NCBI RefSeq assembly: GCF_007004765.1
Contig: NZ_VIKR01000003.1
Coordinates: 62,001 to 126,000 of the forward strand
DNA from: Aliikangiella marina
GTDB taxonomy: Bacteria; Pseudomonadota; Gammaproteobacteria; Enterobacterales; Kangiellaceae
DNA: 64,000 nt
Direction of reading: 5' to 3'
Part shown: in pieces, positions 41,961 to 50,969 of the stretch
How positions within the stretch are numbered: position 1 is the stretch's first letter
Layout: each line of letters starts with the position of its first letter
Notes under the pieces: generated by a model
The model's input: the letters and a program-made list of their open reading frames with translations, nothing else
The model's database searches: none
What the model was told of the DNA's origin: nothing
Program-made: the position numbers and the translations under genes

Positions 41961-42075
41961 CTTGATGAGACGTGATTATTAGGAAGGCATATTAATCAGT
42001 GTTAGCAGAACATGTGCGCTGACTAAACAGTTTTAAGTTTTAGCATATTTTAACAATCTTCAAGGTGTATTCATT

Positions 42076-42537
42076 ATGGATATTCGAAAAGTAAAAAAAT
42101 TAATCGAATTACTCGAAGAATCTGGTGTAGCGGAAATAGAAATTAAAGAAGGTGAAGAGTCAGTGCGAATCAGTCGTGCGACTGCACCTGTTGCTTCTAC
42201 GCCAGTGCATTACGCTGCGGCTCCAGCGCCAACTCCTGCCGCGGCTCCAGCGGCAGCGGAAGCGGGAAGCGAAGTTACTGCGCCAGCTGCTGCTGAGGTT
42301 TCCGGTCATCAAGTTAAATCACCGATGGTAGGCACCTTCTACCGTTCGCCATCTCCTGGTGCAAAATCATTTGCTGAAGTAGGCGATCAAGTGAAAGTTG
42401 GTGACACATTGTGCATCGTTGAAGCGATGAAAATGATGAATCAAATCGAGGCCGATGCGGCAGGAACAATTAAAGCGATATTAATTGAAGATGGCGAACC
42501 TGTAGAGTTTGATGAGCCACTATTTATTATTGAATAA
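42076..42537 (+). CDS. accB: Biotin carboxyl carrier protein of acetyl-CoA carboxylase
   Basis: A 153-residue carrier. The N-terminal dimerisation part ([22 protein letters not shown]) is followed by an Ala/Pro-rich linker (about 37-75) and the biotinyl domain, with biotin attached to K119 in EAMKMMNQ. It carries CO2 from biotin carboxylase to the carboxyltransferase in fatty-acid synthesis. It precedes accC by about 96 bp, as usual. Confidence 0.96.
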   Translation: MDIRKVKKLIELLEESGVAEIEIKEGEESVRISRATAPVASTPVHYAAAPAPTPAAAPAAAEAGSEVTAPAAAEVSGHQVKSPMVGTFYRSPSPGAKSFAEVGDQVKVGDTLCIVEAMKMMNQIEADAAGTIKAILIEDGEPVEFDEPLFIIE

Positions 42538-42633
42538 CACTGCTCGCCAATGAGAAATATCAGAGTAATGCGCTGATATTGTCGCGAGTTGAACAGCGAA
42601 AAGCTGAATAGATCAAATTTTCTGGAAAGTAAA

Positions 42634-43974
42634 ATGCTTGATAAAGTTGTGATTGCCAATCGTGGAGAAATAGCCCTGAGAATTCTCAGAGCATGCCGCG
42701 AGTTGGGTATTAAGACCGTGGCGGTTCACTCCACGGCAGACGAAAATCTGATGCATGTAAAGCTAGCTGATGAGTCAGTTTGTATCGGGCCAGCTTCACC
42801 CTTGGAAAGTTACCTTAACATCCCAGCAATTATTGCTGCGGCAGAAGTGACTGATGCAGTAGCTATCCATCCGGGCTATGGTTTTCTTGCAGAGAACGCG
42901 GATTTTGCCGAGCAAGTAGAGCGCAGTGGCTTTACTTTTATTGGCCCGGTCGCAGATAGTATTCGTCTAATGGGCGATAAAGTTTCGGCAATAACTGCGA
43001 TGAAACGAGCGGGGGTTCCTTGTGTTCCTGGTTCAGATGGTCCACTAGGCGATGATGAGAAAGAAAATTTAGCCATTGCTAAGCGCATTGCCTATCCAGT
43101 TATTATTAAAGCGTCTGGCGGTGGCGGTGGTCGCGGTATGCGTGTAGTCCGAAGCGAAGATGAGTTAATTGAATCGATCGCGATGACTAAGGCTGAAGCG
43201 AAAGCCGCGTTTAACAACGATATGGTTTATATGGAGAAGTTCCTTGAAACTCCTCGCCATGTCGAAATCCAAGTGATGGCGGATAATCATGGCAATGCGA
43301 TTTACCTCGGGGAGCGCGATTGCTCAATGCAAAGACGTCATCAGAAAGTCGTCGAAGAAGCGCCTGCGCCAGGTATTACCGAAGAAAAGCGCCGATTCAT
43401 AGGCGAGCGTTGTGTCCAGGCCTGTAAAGAAATCGGCTATCGTGGCGCTGGTACCTTTGAGTTTCTTTACGAAAAAGGTGAGTTTTATTTTATCGAGATG
43501 AACACGCGAGTCCAGGTAGAACACCCCGTCTCGGAAATGGTCTCTGGGGTCGACATCATAAAAGAGCAGTTGCGTGTTGCGGAAGGACAGCCTCTTTCCT
43601 TTAAGCAGGAAGATATTAAATTGCGTGGGCATTCGATTGAGTGCCGAATCAATGCTGAAGATCCTGAAAGCTTTATTCCCTCTCCAGGTACAATAACCCG
43701 CTACCATGCGCCGGGAGGCCCGGGGGTTCGCTGGGATTCACACATCTATTCAGGTTACAAAGTACCGCCTTACTACGATTCAATGATTGGCAAATTGATT
43801 ACCTACGGAGAGACTCGTGAAGTCGCTATGGCGAGAATGCAAATGGCATTAGACGAAGTTATCATCGACGGAATCAAGACCAATATCGCGCTCCAGCGAA
43901 AAATTATGGCTGACGAAAACTTCCAAAAAGGTGGAACAAACATCCACTATCTTGAGAAAAAGCTCGGCCTATAG
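42634..43974 (+). CDS. accC: Biotin carboxylase of acetyl-CoA carboxylase
   Basis: A 446-residue ATP-grasp enzyme that carboxylates biotin on AccB. Motifs: [20 protein letters not shown] at the N-terminus, the Gly-rich ATP loop [33 protein letters not shown], and [18 protein letters not shown] near the active site. The ATG at 42634 follows GGAAAG at good spacing; the ORF upstream to 42589 is not conserved. No prmA follows as it commonly does in this group; the next gene is on the other strand. Confidence 0.96.
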   Translation: MLDKVVIANRGEIALRILRACRELGIKTVAVHSTADENLMHVKLADESVCIGPASPLESYLNIPAIIAAAEVTDAVAIHPGYGFLAENADFAEQVERSGFTFIGPVADSIRLMGDKVSAITAMKRAGVPCVPGSDGPLGDDEKENLAIAKRIAYPVIIKASGGGGGRGMRVVRSEDELIESIAMTKAEAKAAFNNDMVYMEKFLETPRHVEIQVMADNHGNAIYLGERDCSMQRRHQKVVEEAPAPGITEEKRRFIGERCVQACKEIGYRGAGTFEFLYEKGEFYFIEMNTRVQVEHPVSEMVSGVDIIKEQLRVAEGQPLSFKQEDIKLRGHSIECRINAEDPESFIPSPGTITRYHAPGGPGVRWDSHIYSGYKVPPYYDSMIGKLITYGETREVAMARMQMALDEVIIDGIKTNIALQRKIMADENFQKGGTNIHYLEKKLGL

Positions 43975-43991
43975 ACCTGTCTATCAGACCC

Positions 43992-44021
43992 AAAAAAATG
44001 CCCGCTAATTTTCGGCGGGCA
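43992..44021 (-). terminator. Intrinsic terminator oriented to the minus strand
   Basis: TGCCCGC, loop of about 9 nt, GCGGGCA at 43999-44021, with seven A residues before it on the plus strand, i.e. a T-run on the minus strand. It would stop transcripts from the DUF4124 gene (ends 44244) before they run into accC. On the plus strand no T-run follows. Confidence 0.7.
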
Positions 44022-44243
44022 AATCAGGGGTTGAAAAAATAGAGCAACTTAATGCCTAACAAGTGAAAGCAGAAGCCGCGTGCTTCTGTCTAACTTGTAT
44101 CTATCATAGTGTATAGCTTGAAAAAGTTCTGAGAACGAATTAACAGAACTGAAGAGAAACAGCAAAAAACTTCTTATTTATCAACTCGTTATGAGATTAA
44201 TTTAGGCCGGAGAGCAGTTTCTCACAAGCCATAAACGACGGGA

Positions 44244-44816
44244 TTAATTTCCACCTTTGCGGTTTTTGCGAATATTGGGATTAATCATGTTGAGTAAGTT
44301 GAAGTTACTCGTCTCGCTTTTGTGGAGCTGTTTACCTTTAGTATTTAGAATGACAAAGTAAGCCGAATGCTCACCGTAGGCCTGCTCATCGACCGTCACG
44401 GTGAGTGCTTTGGGATCTCGACTAACTGGTCGACCGTCCAGAAAAAAGCGGATTGTATGGTTTTCTGACAATGGCGGAGACAGTTGTGCACTCAATGTTA
44501 TTGCGCCAGCATTGTTTCTCACAACGCTATTGTTAAGTGGTTCGCTTAACCTTGCCACCGAATAGCCGCCTTGAAAGTCGTCTGGATCGGCTGAAATATC
44601 AAGAGACTCTAATCCGGTTATTTGGACTGGAGGTGTGTCCATTTTTATGGTGGGGACTTCTTTGATTTCGAGTTCTTCCGCACCTTTGTGAGGTTCATCC
44701 GAGTAGTGAACATTACCGTTCTCATCTACCCATTTGTAAAGTTTCTTTTTCTCGCCTGCTGATATAGATAACGAAGCAGCGAGTAGTGCAACAATGGTCA
44801 AAATTCGTTTCGACAT
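44244..44816 (-). CDS. Exported DUF4124-domain protein
   Basis: A 190-residue protein. A signal peptide (LTIVALLAASLSISA) leads to the DUF4124 motif KLYKWVDENGNVHYSDEPHKG (about 25-45), then a region that resembles a beta-sandwich (ARLSEPLNNSVVRNNAGAITLSA, IRFFLDGRPVSRD, GEHSAYFVILNTKGK). DUF4124 proteins are envelope proteins of unknown role; in many gammaproteobacteria one lies near glnA, which here is about 3 kb upstream on the same strand. Ribosome-binding site GGGAA. Confidence 0.82.
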   Translation of the reverse strand: MSKRILTIVALLAASLSISAGEKKKLYKWVDENGNVHYSDEPHKGAEELEIKEVPTIKMDTPPVQITGLESLDISADPDDFQGGYSVARLSEPLNNSVVRNNAGAITLSAQLSPPLSENHTIRFFLDGRPVSRDPKALTVTVDEQAYGEHSAYFVILNTKGKQLHKSETSNFNLLNMINPNIRKNRKGGN

Positions 44817-45356
44817 GATTTATTCCCAAGTCAGCGGTTTAAATAACTTATCAAAATCTAAACCACTTGCCAATTTTCATCGCCAAGTATAGTGGTAGTT
44901 ACTCTTGATAAAACATCAATTTCAATTTCGTGCAAAGTCGCTGATATATCCAATCTTTAACTCAACGGTCCTTTTAATGGATGCTTTTTAGCCAGACCGA
45001 CTCATTAATCGAGCCTGTATCGGGTTAACATACCGCGATAACATATAGACATGCAGATGAATTGAAAAGTTTCAACTGTTCGGTCTTACAGAGTTAATAG
45101 TAAATATCTTAGTGCTTTTTGAGACATTCGACATTGTTAATCGGGTTTGAGTCACTCAAAATGTCGCCCATCGGAATATCTGCTAAACGCAATCGTATAG
45201 TAGCTGGCGTAAAAATTATTTTTGCCAGTAATCTATCAGATTAATACACATATTGTTGCATATTCACGATATTTATTAACTGATAGCGATATATAATCCG
45301 AGCGCGTTTGTAAAAACGAACGCGGCACTAAAATAAATTTTTAAGGGAGTTACACA
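44817..45356 (+). promoter_or_regulatory. 540-bp intergenic region with promoter and 5' hairpin of the barrel-protein gene
   Basis: A consensus -10 TATAAT stands at 45292-45297; no good -35 is placed 16-18 bp upstream. Immediately downstream, CGCGTT (45303-45308) and AACGCG (45319-45324) form a stem at the expected 5' end of the mRNA, like the stabilising hairpins of some outer-membrane protein messages. The remaining 470 bp is AT-rich and holds no ORF or RNA that I can recognise. Confidence 0.5.
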
Positions 45357-45851
45357 ATGAAATTAAAATTAGCCGCTTTGGTTGTTGCTGCAACCATGTC
45401 TTCATCAGTTCTTGCTGATAGCTACTTTGGTGTTAACTATGTTGACGCAAAAGTTGACTTTGGATTTGCTGATGCTTCTCCAAGTGCTGTGATGATGAAA
45501 TACGGTAGCTACATGGGCGAAAACTTCTCTCTAGAAGGTCGTTTAGCTTTCGGTTTGTCAGATGACACTACTTTCGGCGTAGACATTGAAGTTGATCAAA
45601 TGTTAGGTTTGTATGGTGTGTATAATTTTCAACCGGATGGTGACTTTAACCCATACGTAATGATCGGATACACTGACGGTGAAATTTCTGCTGATGGCGT
45701 TTCAGGTTCTGAGAGCGACTTCAGTTTCGGACTTGGTGCGGACATTGCGGTAGGCGAAACGTCAGCAATCAACTTGGAATATGCAACGTTCTTAGATAAA
45801 GACGGTGTAGAAATTTCAGGAATCAGCGCTGGTTTTACTTGGAATTTCTAA
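45357..45851 (+). CDS. Small outer-membrane beta-barrel protein
   Basis: A 164-residue exported protein. Signal peptide KLAALVVAATMSSSVLA, then alternating strands (YFGVNYVDAKVDFGF, NFSLEGRLAFGLSD, LGLYGVYNFQPDG, PYVMIGYTDGEIS, SFGLGADIAVGE) and a final aromatic residue (GFTWNF), as expected of an 8-strand OmpA-like or opacity-type barrel. Strong ribosome-binding site (AAGGGAG), consensus -10 and a tight terminator suggest high expression. No ligand known. Confidence 0.85.
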   Translation: MKLKLAALVVAATMSSSVLADSYFGVNYVDAKVDFGFADASPSAVMMKYGSYMGENFSLEGRLAFGLSDDTTFGVDIEVDQMLGLYGVYNFQPDGDFNPYVMIGYTDGEISADGVSGSESDFSFGLGADIAVGETSAINLEYATFLDKDGVEISGISAGFTWNF

Positions 45852-45874
45852 GTTTTACTTAATATTCCAGTGTA

Positions 45875-45905
45875 AAAAAAAGCAGCGTAACCGCTGCTTT
45901 TTTTA
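45875..45905. terminator. Bidirectional terminator
   Basis: AGCAGCG (45881-45887), loop TAAC, CGCTGCT (45892-45898), with A residues before and T residues after. It serves the barrel-protein gene and, on the other strand, the end of the DNA alkylation repair gene, which stops at 45903. Confidence 0.88.
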
Positions 45906-46601
45906 TGAAAATTTCTTTTTCAATTGCTCACTCGTCAGATGTTTTAAAACATCTAAAGGCTCGCACTTTCGTTCGCCATCGCTATACTTAATCGGCCCCA
46001 CTCGACGAGAAATTTCAATCGCTTCTTTATTCAGTACTTTGCTGCGTTTACCGATGCCAATCAAAGCGCCGCCTTGACTTAATCTAACCCAGTTCTCTTC
46101 ATTATCAATGGTTTTATTGATGTGTGATAACCACTTTAGAAAAAAGTCATCGTTAAGAGATTTATTTTTTTTGTTTTTACTCAATTCATACAGCAAGCCA
46201 TAGCCACAGCGGCGTCTCGTTTCATCATTGCTTTTCAACCAGTCTTCTGCAACTTCTTTCACCATTGGAGATTTGGCTAGCGTCGCATCGCAGGAGCTAA
46301 ACACATGACATAGCATACCGGCGTTTAGATTCTCTACTTGGTCTTCAATTTGTTCTCTTGTTAAGCTTTTTGGCTCATCGATTAATAACGAAATAACTTT
46401 TGCATCATAGTAATTTGATTGCCATAGCGATTTTGCTAGCGCGTGATCTCTGCCAATTTGTTTCGCGATTTTGCGTAGTTGGGTGAGTCCAATTCCATAA
46501 CTCAATAAACCGCCATTGGACGACCCCATTGATTGCCAGCGCTTTAAACCGCGTTCATTTTGATTGGCCTGTAGCAAAGCCATGACTTCTATTTTATTCA
46601 T
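45903..46601 (-). CDS. DNA alkylation repair (AlkD-like) HEAT-repeat protein
   Basis: A 232-residue helical protein of the AlkD/DNA alkylation repair family, DNA glycosylases for N3- or N7-alkylpurines built of HEAT-like repeats. Visible stretches are GLKRWQSMGS, YGIGLTQLRKIAKQIG, LAKSLWQSNYYDAKVISLLIDEP, WLKSNDETRRRCGYGLLYEL, and the C-terminal ENWVRLSQGGALIGIGKRS. Many family members lack the catalytic residues of AlkD, so activity is uncertain. Single gene on the minus strand. Confidence 0.8.
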   Translation of the reverse strand: MNKIEVMALLQANQNERGLKRWQSMGSSNGGLLSYGIGLTQLRKIAKQIGRDHALAKSLWQSNYYDAKVISLLIDEPKSLTREQIEDQVENLNAGMLCHVFSSCDATLAKSPMVKEVAEDWLKSNDETRRRCGYGLLYELSKNKKNKSLNDDFFLKWLSHINKTIDNEENWVRLSQGGALIGIGKRSKVLNKEAIEISRRVGPIKYSDGERKCEPLDVLKHLTSEQLKKKFS

Positions 46602-46655
46602 TGTTGATTGCCCTTTGATTGGATTTATCTCAATAAACTAATCCGTTTAAGAAAA

Positions 46656-47075
46656 TTAGGGTTTTTTATTATGTTTTTCTTTTATGTTCTGCCAGCTAGT
46701 GCTCCAAGGTGAAAGTAACCAAGCTTTCAGTAATCCCCAAAAAGAGAGTTGGTTGTCGTCTCTTGATAATTTACGGTCTTTTATTTTTGTTTCAATTGGG
46801 GAGGTGTTCTCAACCTGCGGGACCTGGTCCGGCTTTTCCGCTACTGGTTGCCTGTCGGTGTTATCGTCATTAGTCGATGATGCAGGCTTTGAGCTATTGG
46901 ATTCGAGATTCAAATAGTCTGGTTCATTTGTCTCTACTGTAATGACTTCAAAACAGTGAGGAATTTCAGTGATCAGTCCACCGTCATCTAGATGACTCAA
47001 GTTAGCTCTCATGGCCTGTTTAACGGATACTAATTCATTTTTCATCGAATCCGGTAGCGCTTCAGAATTTAACAA
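46656..47075 (-). CDS. Hypothetical protein, downstream half of an ORF pair split by TAA
   Basis: I do not recognise it. The 139-residue frame begins with a helical part (KNELVSVKQAMRANL), then an acidic, low-complexity centre (ESNSSKPASSTNDDNTD) and ends in a Trp-rich stretch (SFWGLLKAWLLSPWSTSW) that may bind the membrane. The frame is open back to the TAA at 47130-47132 and is the same frame as the ORF upstream, without an ATG or GTG at its head; TTG at 47075 has no ribosome-binding site. The codons right after the TAA still encode a helix (CVQQVKQEINDIIS), as though one coding region had been interrupted. Confidence 0.45.
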   Translation of the reverse strand: MLNSEALPDSMKNELVSVKQAMRANLSHLDDGGLITEIPHCFEVITVETNEPDYLNLESNSSKPASSTNDDNTDRQPVAEKPDQVPQVENTSPIETKIKDRKLSRDDNQLSFWGLLKAWLLSPWSTSWQNIKEKHNKKP

Positions 47076-47129
47076 AGCATTGGTTTCACTGATAATGTCA
47101 TTGATCTCTTGCTTGACTTGCTGGACACA

Positions 47130-47645
47130 TTAACTTTCTTTTTGCTTTAATTTTTCAATTTGTTCAGAAATCGACTCTTGGGAAACAGGAAGTTTAAATG
47201 GATGAATTGCTACACCTCGTTTTTGTAGCAATATTCGAAAAGCTAAAGCGGTTTGAGTTCTGCGTTTAAAATTGATGATCGCATCGGAGAACTTTGCAAC
47301 ATCGATATCTTCTATTTGATTATCTCGCAGTTGATTGACATCTAGCGATGTTAATTTGATGATGTGATTAAATGTCTTTTGAGTAATTGATTCTACAGCT
47401 TCGAGTTTCTGAAGAACTTCAGAAACTGATACCGTTTGCATTCGCTGCTCAATTTGATCAAAAAAAGCATTAACTTTGGCAGAGAAGATTTGTGAGGGTT
47501 TTGCTGCCAGCGCTAAGTCGTTGAGCGCTGATTGTTGGTGATGAATCCCCGCCGCGATTTCGATCAAACTCTCCAACGCTTGCCGTTTACTGGCGATATT
47601 TTGAAATTTCGCGGCAGCGCTAGAGGAGGTGTCGATCGTTGGCAT
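47130..47645 (-). CDS. Hypothetical helical protein, upstream half of an ORF pair split by TAA
   Basis: A 171-residue protein I do not recognise. It is helical and soluble throughout (KFQNIASKRQALESLIEIAAG, VNAFFDQIEQRMQTVSVSEVLQKLEAVE, FKRRTQTALAFRILLQKRG). Its end EQIEKLKQKES runs to TAA, after which the frame stays open for a further 157 codons. Together the two halves would give about 328 residues. It lies after glnA on the same strand, beyond the glnA terminator. Confidence 0.55.
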   Translation of the reverse strand: MPTIDTSSSAAAKFQNIASKRQALESLIEIAAGIHHQQSALNDLALAAKPSQIFSAKVNAFFDQIEQRMQTVSVSEVLQKLEAVESITQKTFNHIIKLTSLDVNQLRDNQIEDIDVAKFSDAIINFKRRTQTALAFRILLQKRGVAIHPFKLPVSQESISEQIEKLKQKES

Positions 47646-47767
47646 GTCGGCTCACACTTTTTTAGTCTCTCATAAGTTTAGCTGAATTTATTCGCTTGTA
47701 CCGCCTCTGACAGCAGTTTATTGCGCAGCGCATAGCGAAATGCTCATTTTATTGGTGCGTCATCAAT

Positions 47768-47792
47768 AAAAAACCCGGCAATAGCCGGGTTT
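47768..47792 (-). terminator. Intrinsic terminator of glnA
   Basis: AACCCGGC (47772-47779), loop AATA, GCCGGGTT (47784-47791). On the minus strand the stem is followed by a T-run (six A residues on the plus strand). It lies 25 bp after the glnA stop. Confidence 0.88.
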
Positions 47793-47815
47793 CTTGAGTT
47801 TATAACAATCTGATT

Positions 47816-49225
47816 TTATAGACTGTAATACATATCAAACTCAGCAGGATGAGTTGTCATGTTCAAGTAAGTGACTTCTTCACGTTTCAACTCGAGGAAC
47901 GAATCAATATAGTCATCGCTGAAAACACCACCAGCAGTCAAGAAAGCTCTGTCAGCATCGAGTGCGTTTAGTGCTTCTTCTAATGAACTAGCGACTTGTG
48001 GGATTTCGGCAGCTTCTTCAGCAGGGAGATCATACAAGTCTTTGTCCATTGCATCACCTGGATGAATTTTATTTTGGATACCGTCGATACCAGCCATCAA
48101 CATTGCAGTGAAAGCTAAGTATGGATTTGCCATAGGATCTGGGAAACGAACTTCAATGCGGCGCGCTTTTTCGCTTGGTACATGTGGAATTCGGATAGAA
48201 GCAGAGCGGTTTTTAGCTGAGTAAGCCAGCATAACCGGCGCTTCAAACCCTGGAACCAAACGCTTGTATGAGTTGGTTGACGGGTTAGCTAATGCATTGA
48301 TGGCTTTAGCATGCTTGATAATTCCACCGATGTAGTAAATCGCTTCTTCTGAAAGGCCACCGTATTTGTTACCCGCAAAGATGTTAACGCCATCTTTTGC
48401 TAAAGATTGGTGACAGTGCATACCAGAACCATTGTCGCCAACTACGGGTTTTGGCATAAAGGTCGCTGTTTTCCCGTAAGCGTGTGCAACATTGTGAACC
48501 ACGTACTTAAGAATTTGTACTTCGTCAGCTTTATTAACTAATGTGTTGAACTTAGTTGCGATTTCGTTTTGATTCGCGGTAGCCACTTCATGGTGATGAG
48601 CTTCAGTTTTAATGCCCATTTCCTCAAGAACTAAACACATTTGTGAGCGGATATCTTGTGAAGAATCAACAGGTGGTACTGGGAAGTATCCGCCTTTAAC
48701 GCGAGGTCTGTGACCCATGTTACCATCATCATAGTTTTTCTCAGAGTTCCACGCCGCTTCGTTAGAGTCAATTTGGTAAGAAGCACCGCGCATGTCAACG
48801 CTGTATTTTACATCGTCAAATAGGAAGAACTCAGGCTCAGGACCAAAGAAACAGGTATCGGCGATTCCAGTTGATTTTAAGTAGGCTTCCGCGCGCTTAG
48901 CGACAGAGCGAGGATCACGATCGTAACCTTGCATGGTTGCTGGCTCTAAAATATCACAACGCAAGTTTAAAGTGGCATCTTCACAAAACGGGTCAAGGAC
49001 TGCTGTTTCTGCGTCTGGCATTAACACCATGTCAGACTCATTTATGCCTTTCCAACCAGAGATTGAAGAGCCATCGAACATTTTACCTTCTTCCATGAAA
49101 TCTTCATCGATACAGTGAGAAGGTAAGGTTACGTGTTGCTCTTTACCTTTTGTGTCGGTAAATCTTAGGTCGACAAAAGCAATGTCGTTTTCTTCAATCA
49201 TCTTGAAGACGTCTTTTTTAGCCAT
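47816..49225 (-). CDS. glnA: Type I glutamine synthetase
   Basis: A 469-residue enzyme making glutamine from glutamate, ammonia and ATP, the centre of nitrogen assimilation. Motifs: [76 protein letters not shown] and the adenylylation loop with Tyr in [10 protein letters not shown], so control by GlnE is expected. The ATG at 49225 has GAGGAAC about 6 nt upstream; the longer frame to 49261 is not needed. A sigma-54 promoter and an NtrC site lie upstream. No ntrB-ntrC pair follows. Confidence 0.96.
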   Translation of the reverse strand: MAKKDVFKMIEENDIAFVDLRFTDTKGKEQHVTLPSHCIDEDFMEEGKMFDGSSISGWKGINESDMVLMPDAETAVLDPFCEDATLNLRCDILEPATMQGYDRDPRSVAKRAEAYLKSTGIADTCFFGPEPEFFLFDDVKYSVDMRGASYQIDSNEAAWNSEKNYDDGNMGHRPRVKGGYFPVPPVDSSQDIRSQMCLVLEEMGIKTEAHHHEVATANQNEIATKFNTLVNKADEVQILKYVVHNVAHAYGKTATFMPKPVVGDNGSGMHCHQSLAKDGVNIFAGNKYGGLSEEAIYYIGGIIKHAKAINALANPSTNSYKRLVPGFEAPVMLAYSAKNRSASIRIPHVPSEKARRIEVRFPDPMANPYLAFTAMLMAGIDGIQNKIHPGDAMDKDLYDLPAEEAAEIPQVASSLEEALNALDADRAFLTAGGVFSDDYIDSFLELKREEVTYLNMTTHPAEFDMYYSL

Positions 49226-49295
49226 GGTGTGTTCCTCAAAAATTGTTATTACAAAAAGCAATAAGTGGATAATAGATATTGTTTGGCGTGCTTAC

Positions 49296-49312
49296 TGCAA
49301 TCGGGATGCCAA
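49296..49312 (-). promoter_or_regulatory. Sigma-54 promoter of glnA
   Basis: On the minus strand TTGGCATCCCGATTGCA reads as a -24/-12 element: GG and GC are 10 bp apart, as the sigma-54 consensus TGGCAC-N5-TTGC requires. The start of transcription would be near 49286, giving a leader of about 60 nt. Confidence 0.8.
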
Positions 49313-49404
49313 CTTTCAAAATCCCCAAAATCGTGCAACCAAAGGAAATTATAGCCTTAATTCATGAAAAAACAGCTACAAATTGGTGCATGTTAAAGAT
49401 TGAT

Positions 49405-49421
49405 TGCACCAAAAGCGTGCA
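49405..49421. promoter_or_regulatory. NtrC enhancer site of glnA
   Basis: TGCACC-AAAAG-CGTGCA matches the NtrC dyad TGCACC-N5-GGTGCA at 11 of 12 arm positions. Its centre is about 127 bp upstream of the predicted sigma-54 start, a usual enhancer distance. A further half-site, GGTGCA, is at 49385-49390. Confidence 0.78.
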
Positions 49422-49575
49422 TTAATTATTTGTCGCTATTTTGCATTAAAAAAACTAATGTGAAAGGTCAATTTATTTCGATTGTCCTTAAAGCCTATCC
49501 CTGTAGACTCGCCGGCCCTATACGTGGTTTAGCAAAGAAATCACGGGGGTTAAATTAGTTTGCTGGGAGAACGCT

Positions 49576-50583
49576 ATGGGTATTAAAAATAATAGTTTTG
49601 CTATTAGCCAAGTTATTGCTGCTGTAGTGATTTGGGCCGCCTCATTTATTGCCATGAAAATTGCAGTCGCCGAGTTGGGTGCATTTCCAACGGTTTTTTT
49701 AAGAATGCTATTAGCAGTTGCAGTGCTGATGTTTTTTTTACCAAAGGTTAAACGAGAAACCCAAAATTATCAGAAAGGCGATGGTTGGTTGTTGCTCGGG
49801 TTGGTGTTAGCTGAGCCTTGCCTCTATTTTGTGTTTGAAGGATTGGCATTGACATACACCAGTGCATCGGAAGCTGGAATGATTACCGCCTTACACCCGT
49901 TTATGGTGACCGTGTGTGCATTCTATTTTTTAAAAGAATCGATTAATCGACGCATGGTGGTTGGCGGCCTTATGGCAGTTGCAGGTGCGATATTATTGTC
50001 GTTGACCGGAGAGTCTGGAGAATCTGGCAGCAATCATATGCTCGGTAATGGCTTAGAGTTTATCGCTATTTGCTTTGCTACCGCATACAGTCTGCTCGCA
50101 AGAAAGCTTGCGAGCCGATATTCCCCGGTGTTTTTGACGACATTACAAGCCGTATTTGGCTGTTTATTTTTCTTACCGTTGGCGTTTATGTTTAACCCAG
50201 GTATGCCGGAGTCAATATCGACAGAAGTAATTTTTTCAATTCTATTTCTGGCTTGGGGCGTCAATGTGATTGCTTTTATTTTGTATAACGCATCACTCAA
50301 ATCAATGCCGGCCAGCCAAGTCGGGATGTGGATGAATTTATTGCCTTTGGCGACCTTATTTTTTGGTTGGTTGTTGCTGGGAGAGACGCTCACCGATTGG
50401 CAGTATGTTGCCGTGGTATTGGTTATAAGTGGTGTCATTTACAGTCAATTAAAACCAAAGCCAAAAACGGTATTTATCGAACAATCGGTGATTGAGCCGT
50501 CCATGGTCGACGACTGGCTGGTGGCGCAAAAGTCTGAGCAAGCGATCGCTCAAACCGAGGACTCAAAGCTTAAAGCCGGTTAA
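49576..50583 (+). CDS. EamA/DMT-family transporter
   Basis: A 335-residue membrane protein with ten hydrophobic segments in two EamA repeats (AAVVIWAASFIAMKIAV; FLAWGVNVIAFILYNASLKSMPAS; LGETLTDWQYVAVVLVISGV). DMT transporters export amino acids, nucleotides or other metabolites; the substrate cannot be read. The C-terminal tail is polar. GGGAG precedes the ATG. A TTGTCC / TAGACT pair (16-bp spacing) upstream may be the promoter. It is divergent from glnA. Confidence 0.85.
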   Translation: MGIKNNSFAISQVIAAVVIWAASFIAMKIAVAELGAFPTVFLRMLLAVAVLMFFLPKVKRETQNYQKGDGWLLLGLVLAEPCLYFVFEGLALTYTSASEAGMITALHPFMVTVCAFYFLKESINRRMVVGGLMAVAGAILLSLTGESGESGSNHMLGNGLEFIAICFATAYSLLARKLASRYSPVFLTTLQAVFGCLFFLPLAFMFNPGMPESISTEVIFSILFLAWGVNVIAFILYNASLKSMPASQVGMWMNLLPLATLFFGWLLLGETLTDWQYVAVVLVISGVIYSQLKPKPKTVFIEQSVIEPSMVDDWLVAQKSEQAIAQTEDSKLKAG

Positions 50584-50588
50584 GCCAT

Positions 50589-50918
50589 TCAGTCTAACTT
50601 GGCGAGTTCGGCCTTAAGTTTACCAGTGGCTGCGAGGTAAAGCATTTTATAGTCGCCAATAAATGACCACCAAGGATGTTTGAAGGTTGCTGGACGGTTG
50701 TTTTCGATAAAGAAATGGCCAATCCAAGCGGGACCATAGCCAAATACAAGTGCGAGAGGGATCCAGGCCCACATTTGTTGCCAAATAAAATAAATGAGAA
50801 GGGCATTAGCACCAACCGTACCGACATAATGGAGGACTCTGCAAGATTTTTCGCGGTGTTCACCGAGGTAAAATGGCCAAAAATCATTAAATGAACTAAA
50901 TTGGTGCGTTCGAGTCAT
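50589..50918 (-). CDS. DUF962/Mpo1-like membrane protein
   Basis: A 109-residue protein with two to three hydrophobic helices. Family features are SFNDFWPFYLGEHREKSCRVLHYVGT at the N-terminus and IGHFFIENNRPATFKHPWWS. The His residues in LHYVGT, GHFF and FKHP correspond to the iron site of yeast Mpo1, a dioxygenase acting on 2-hydroxy fatty acids; the bacterial role is unknown. It is convergent with the DMT transporter gene, 5 bp away. Confidence 0.82.
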   Translation of the reverse strand: MTRTHQFSSFNDFWPFYLGEHREKSCRVLHYVGTVGANALLIYFIWQQMWAWIPLALVFGYGPAWIGHFFIENNRPATFKHPWWSFIGDYKMLYLAATGKLKAELAKLD

Positions 50919-50941
50919 TTTTTGAAACCTTGGAAAATTAA

Positions 50942-50962
50942 AAGCCCCTTTAAAAGGGGCTT
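50942..50962 (-). terminator. Intrinsic terminator of the FKBP gene
   Basis: AAGCCCCTT (50942-50950) and AAGGGGCTT (50954-50962) form a tight hairpin just after the FKBP-type isomerase stop at 50970; on the minus strand TTTTAATTTT follows. Confidence 0.8.
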
Positions 50963-50969
50963 GATTGAA

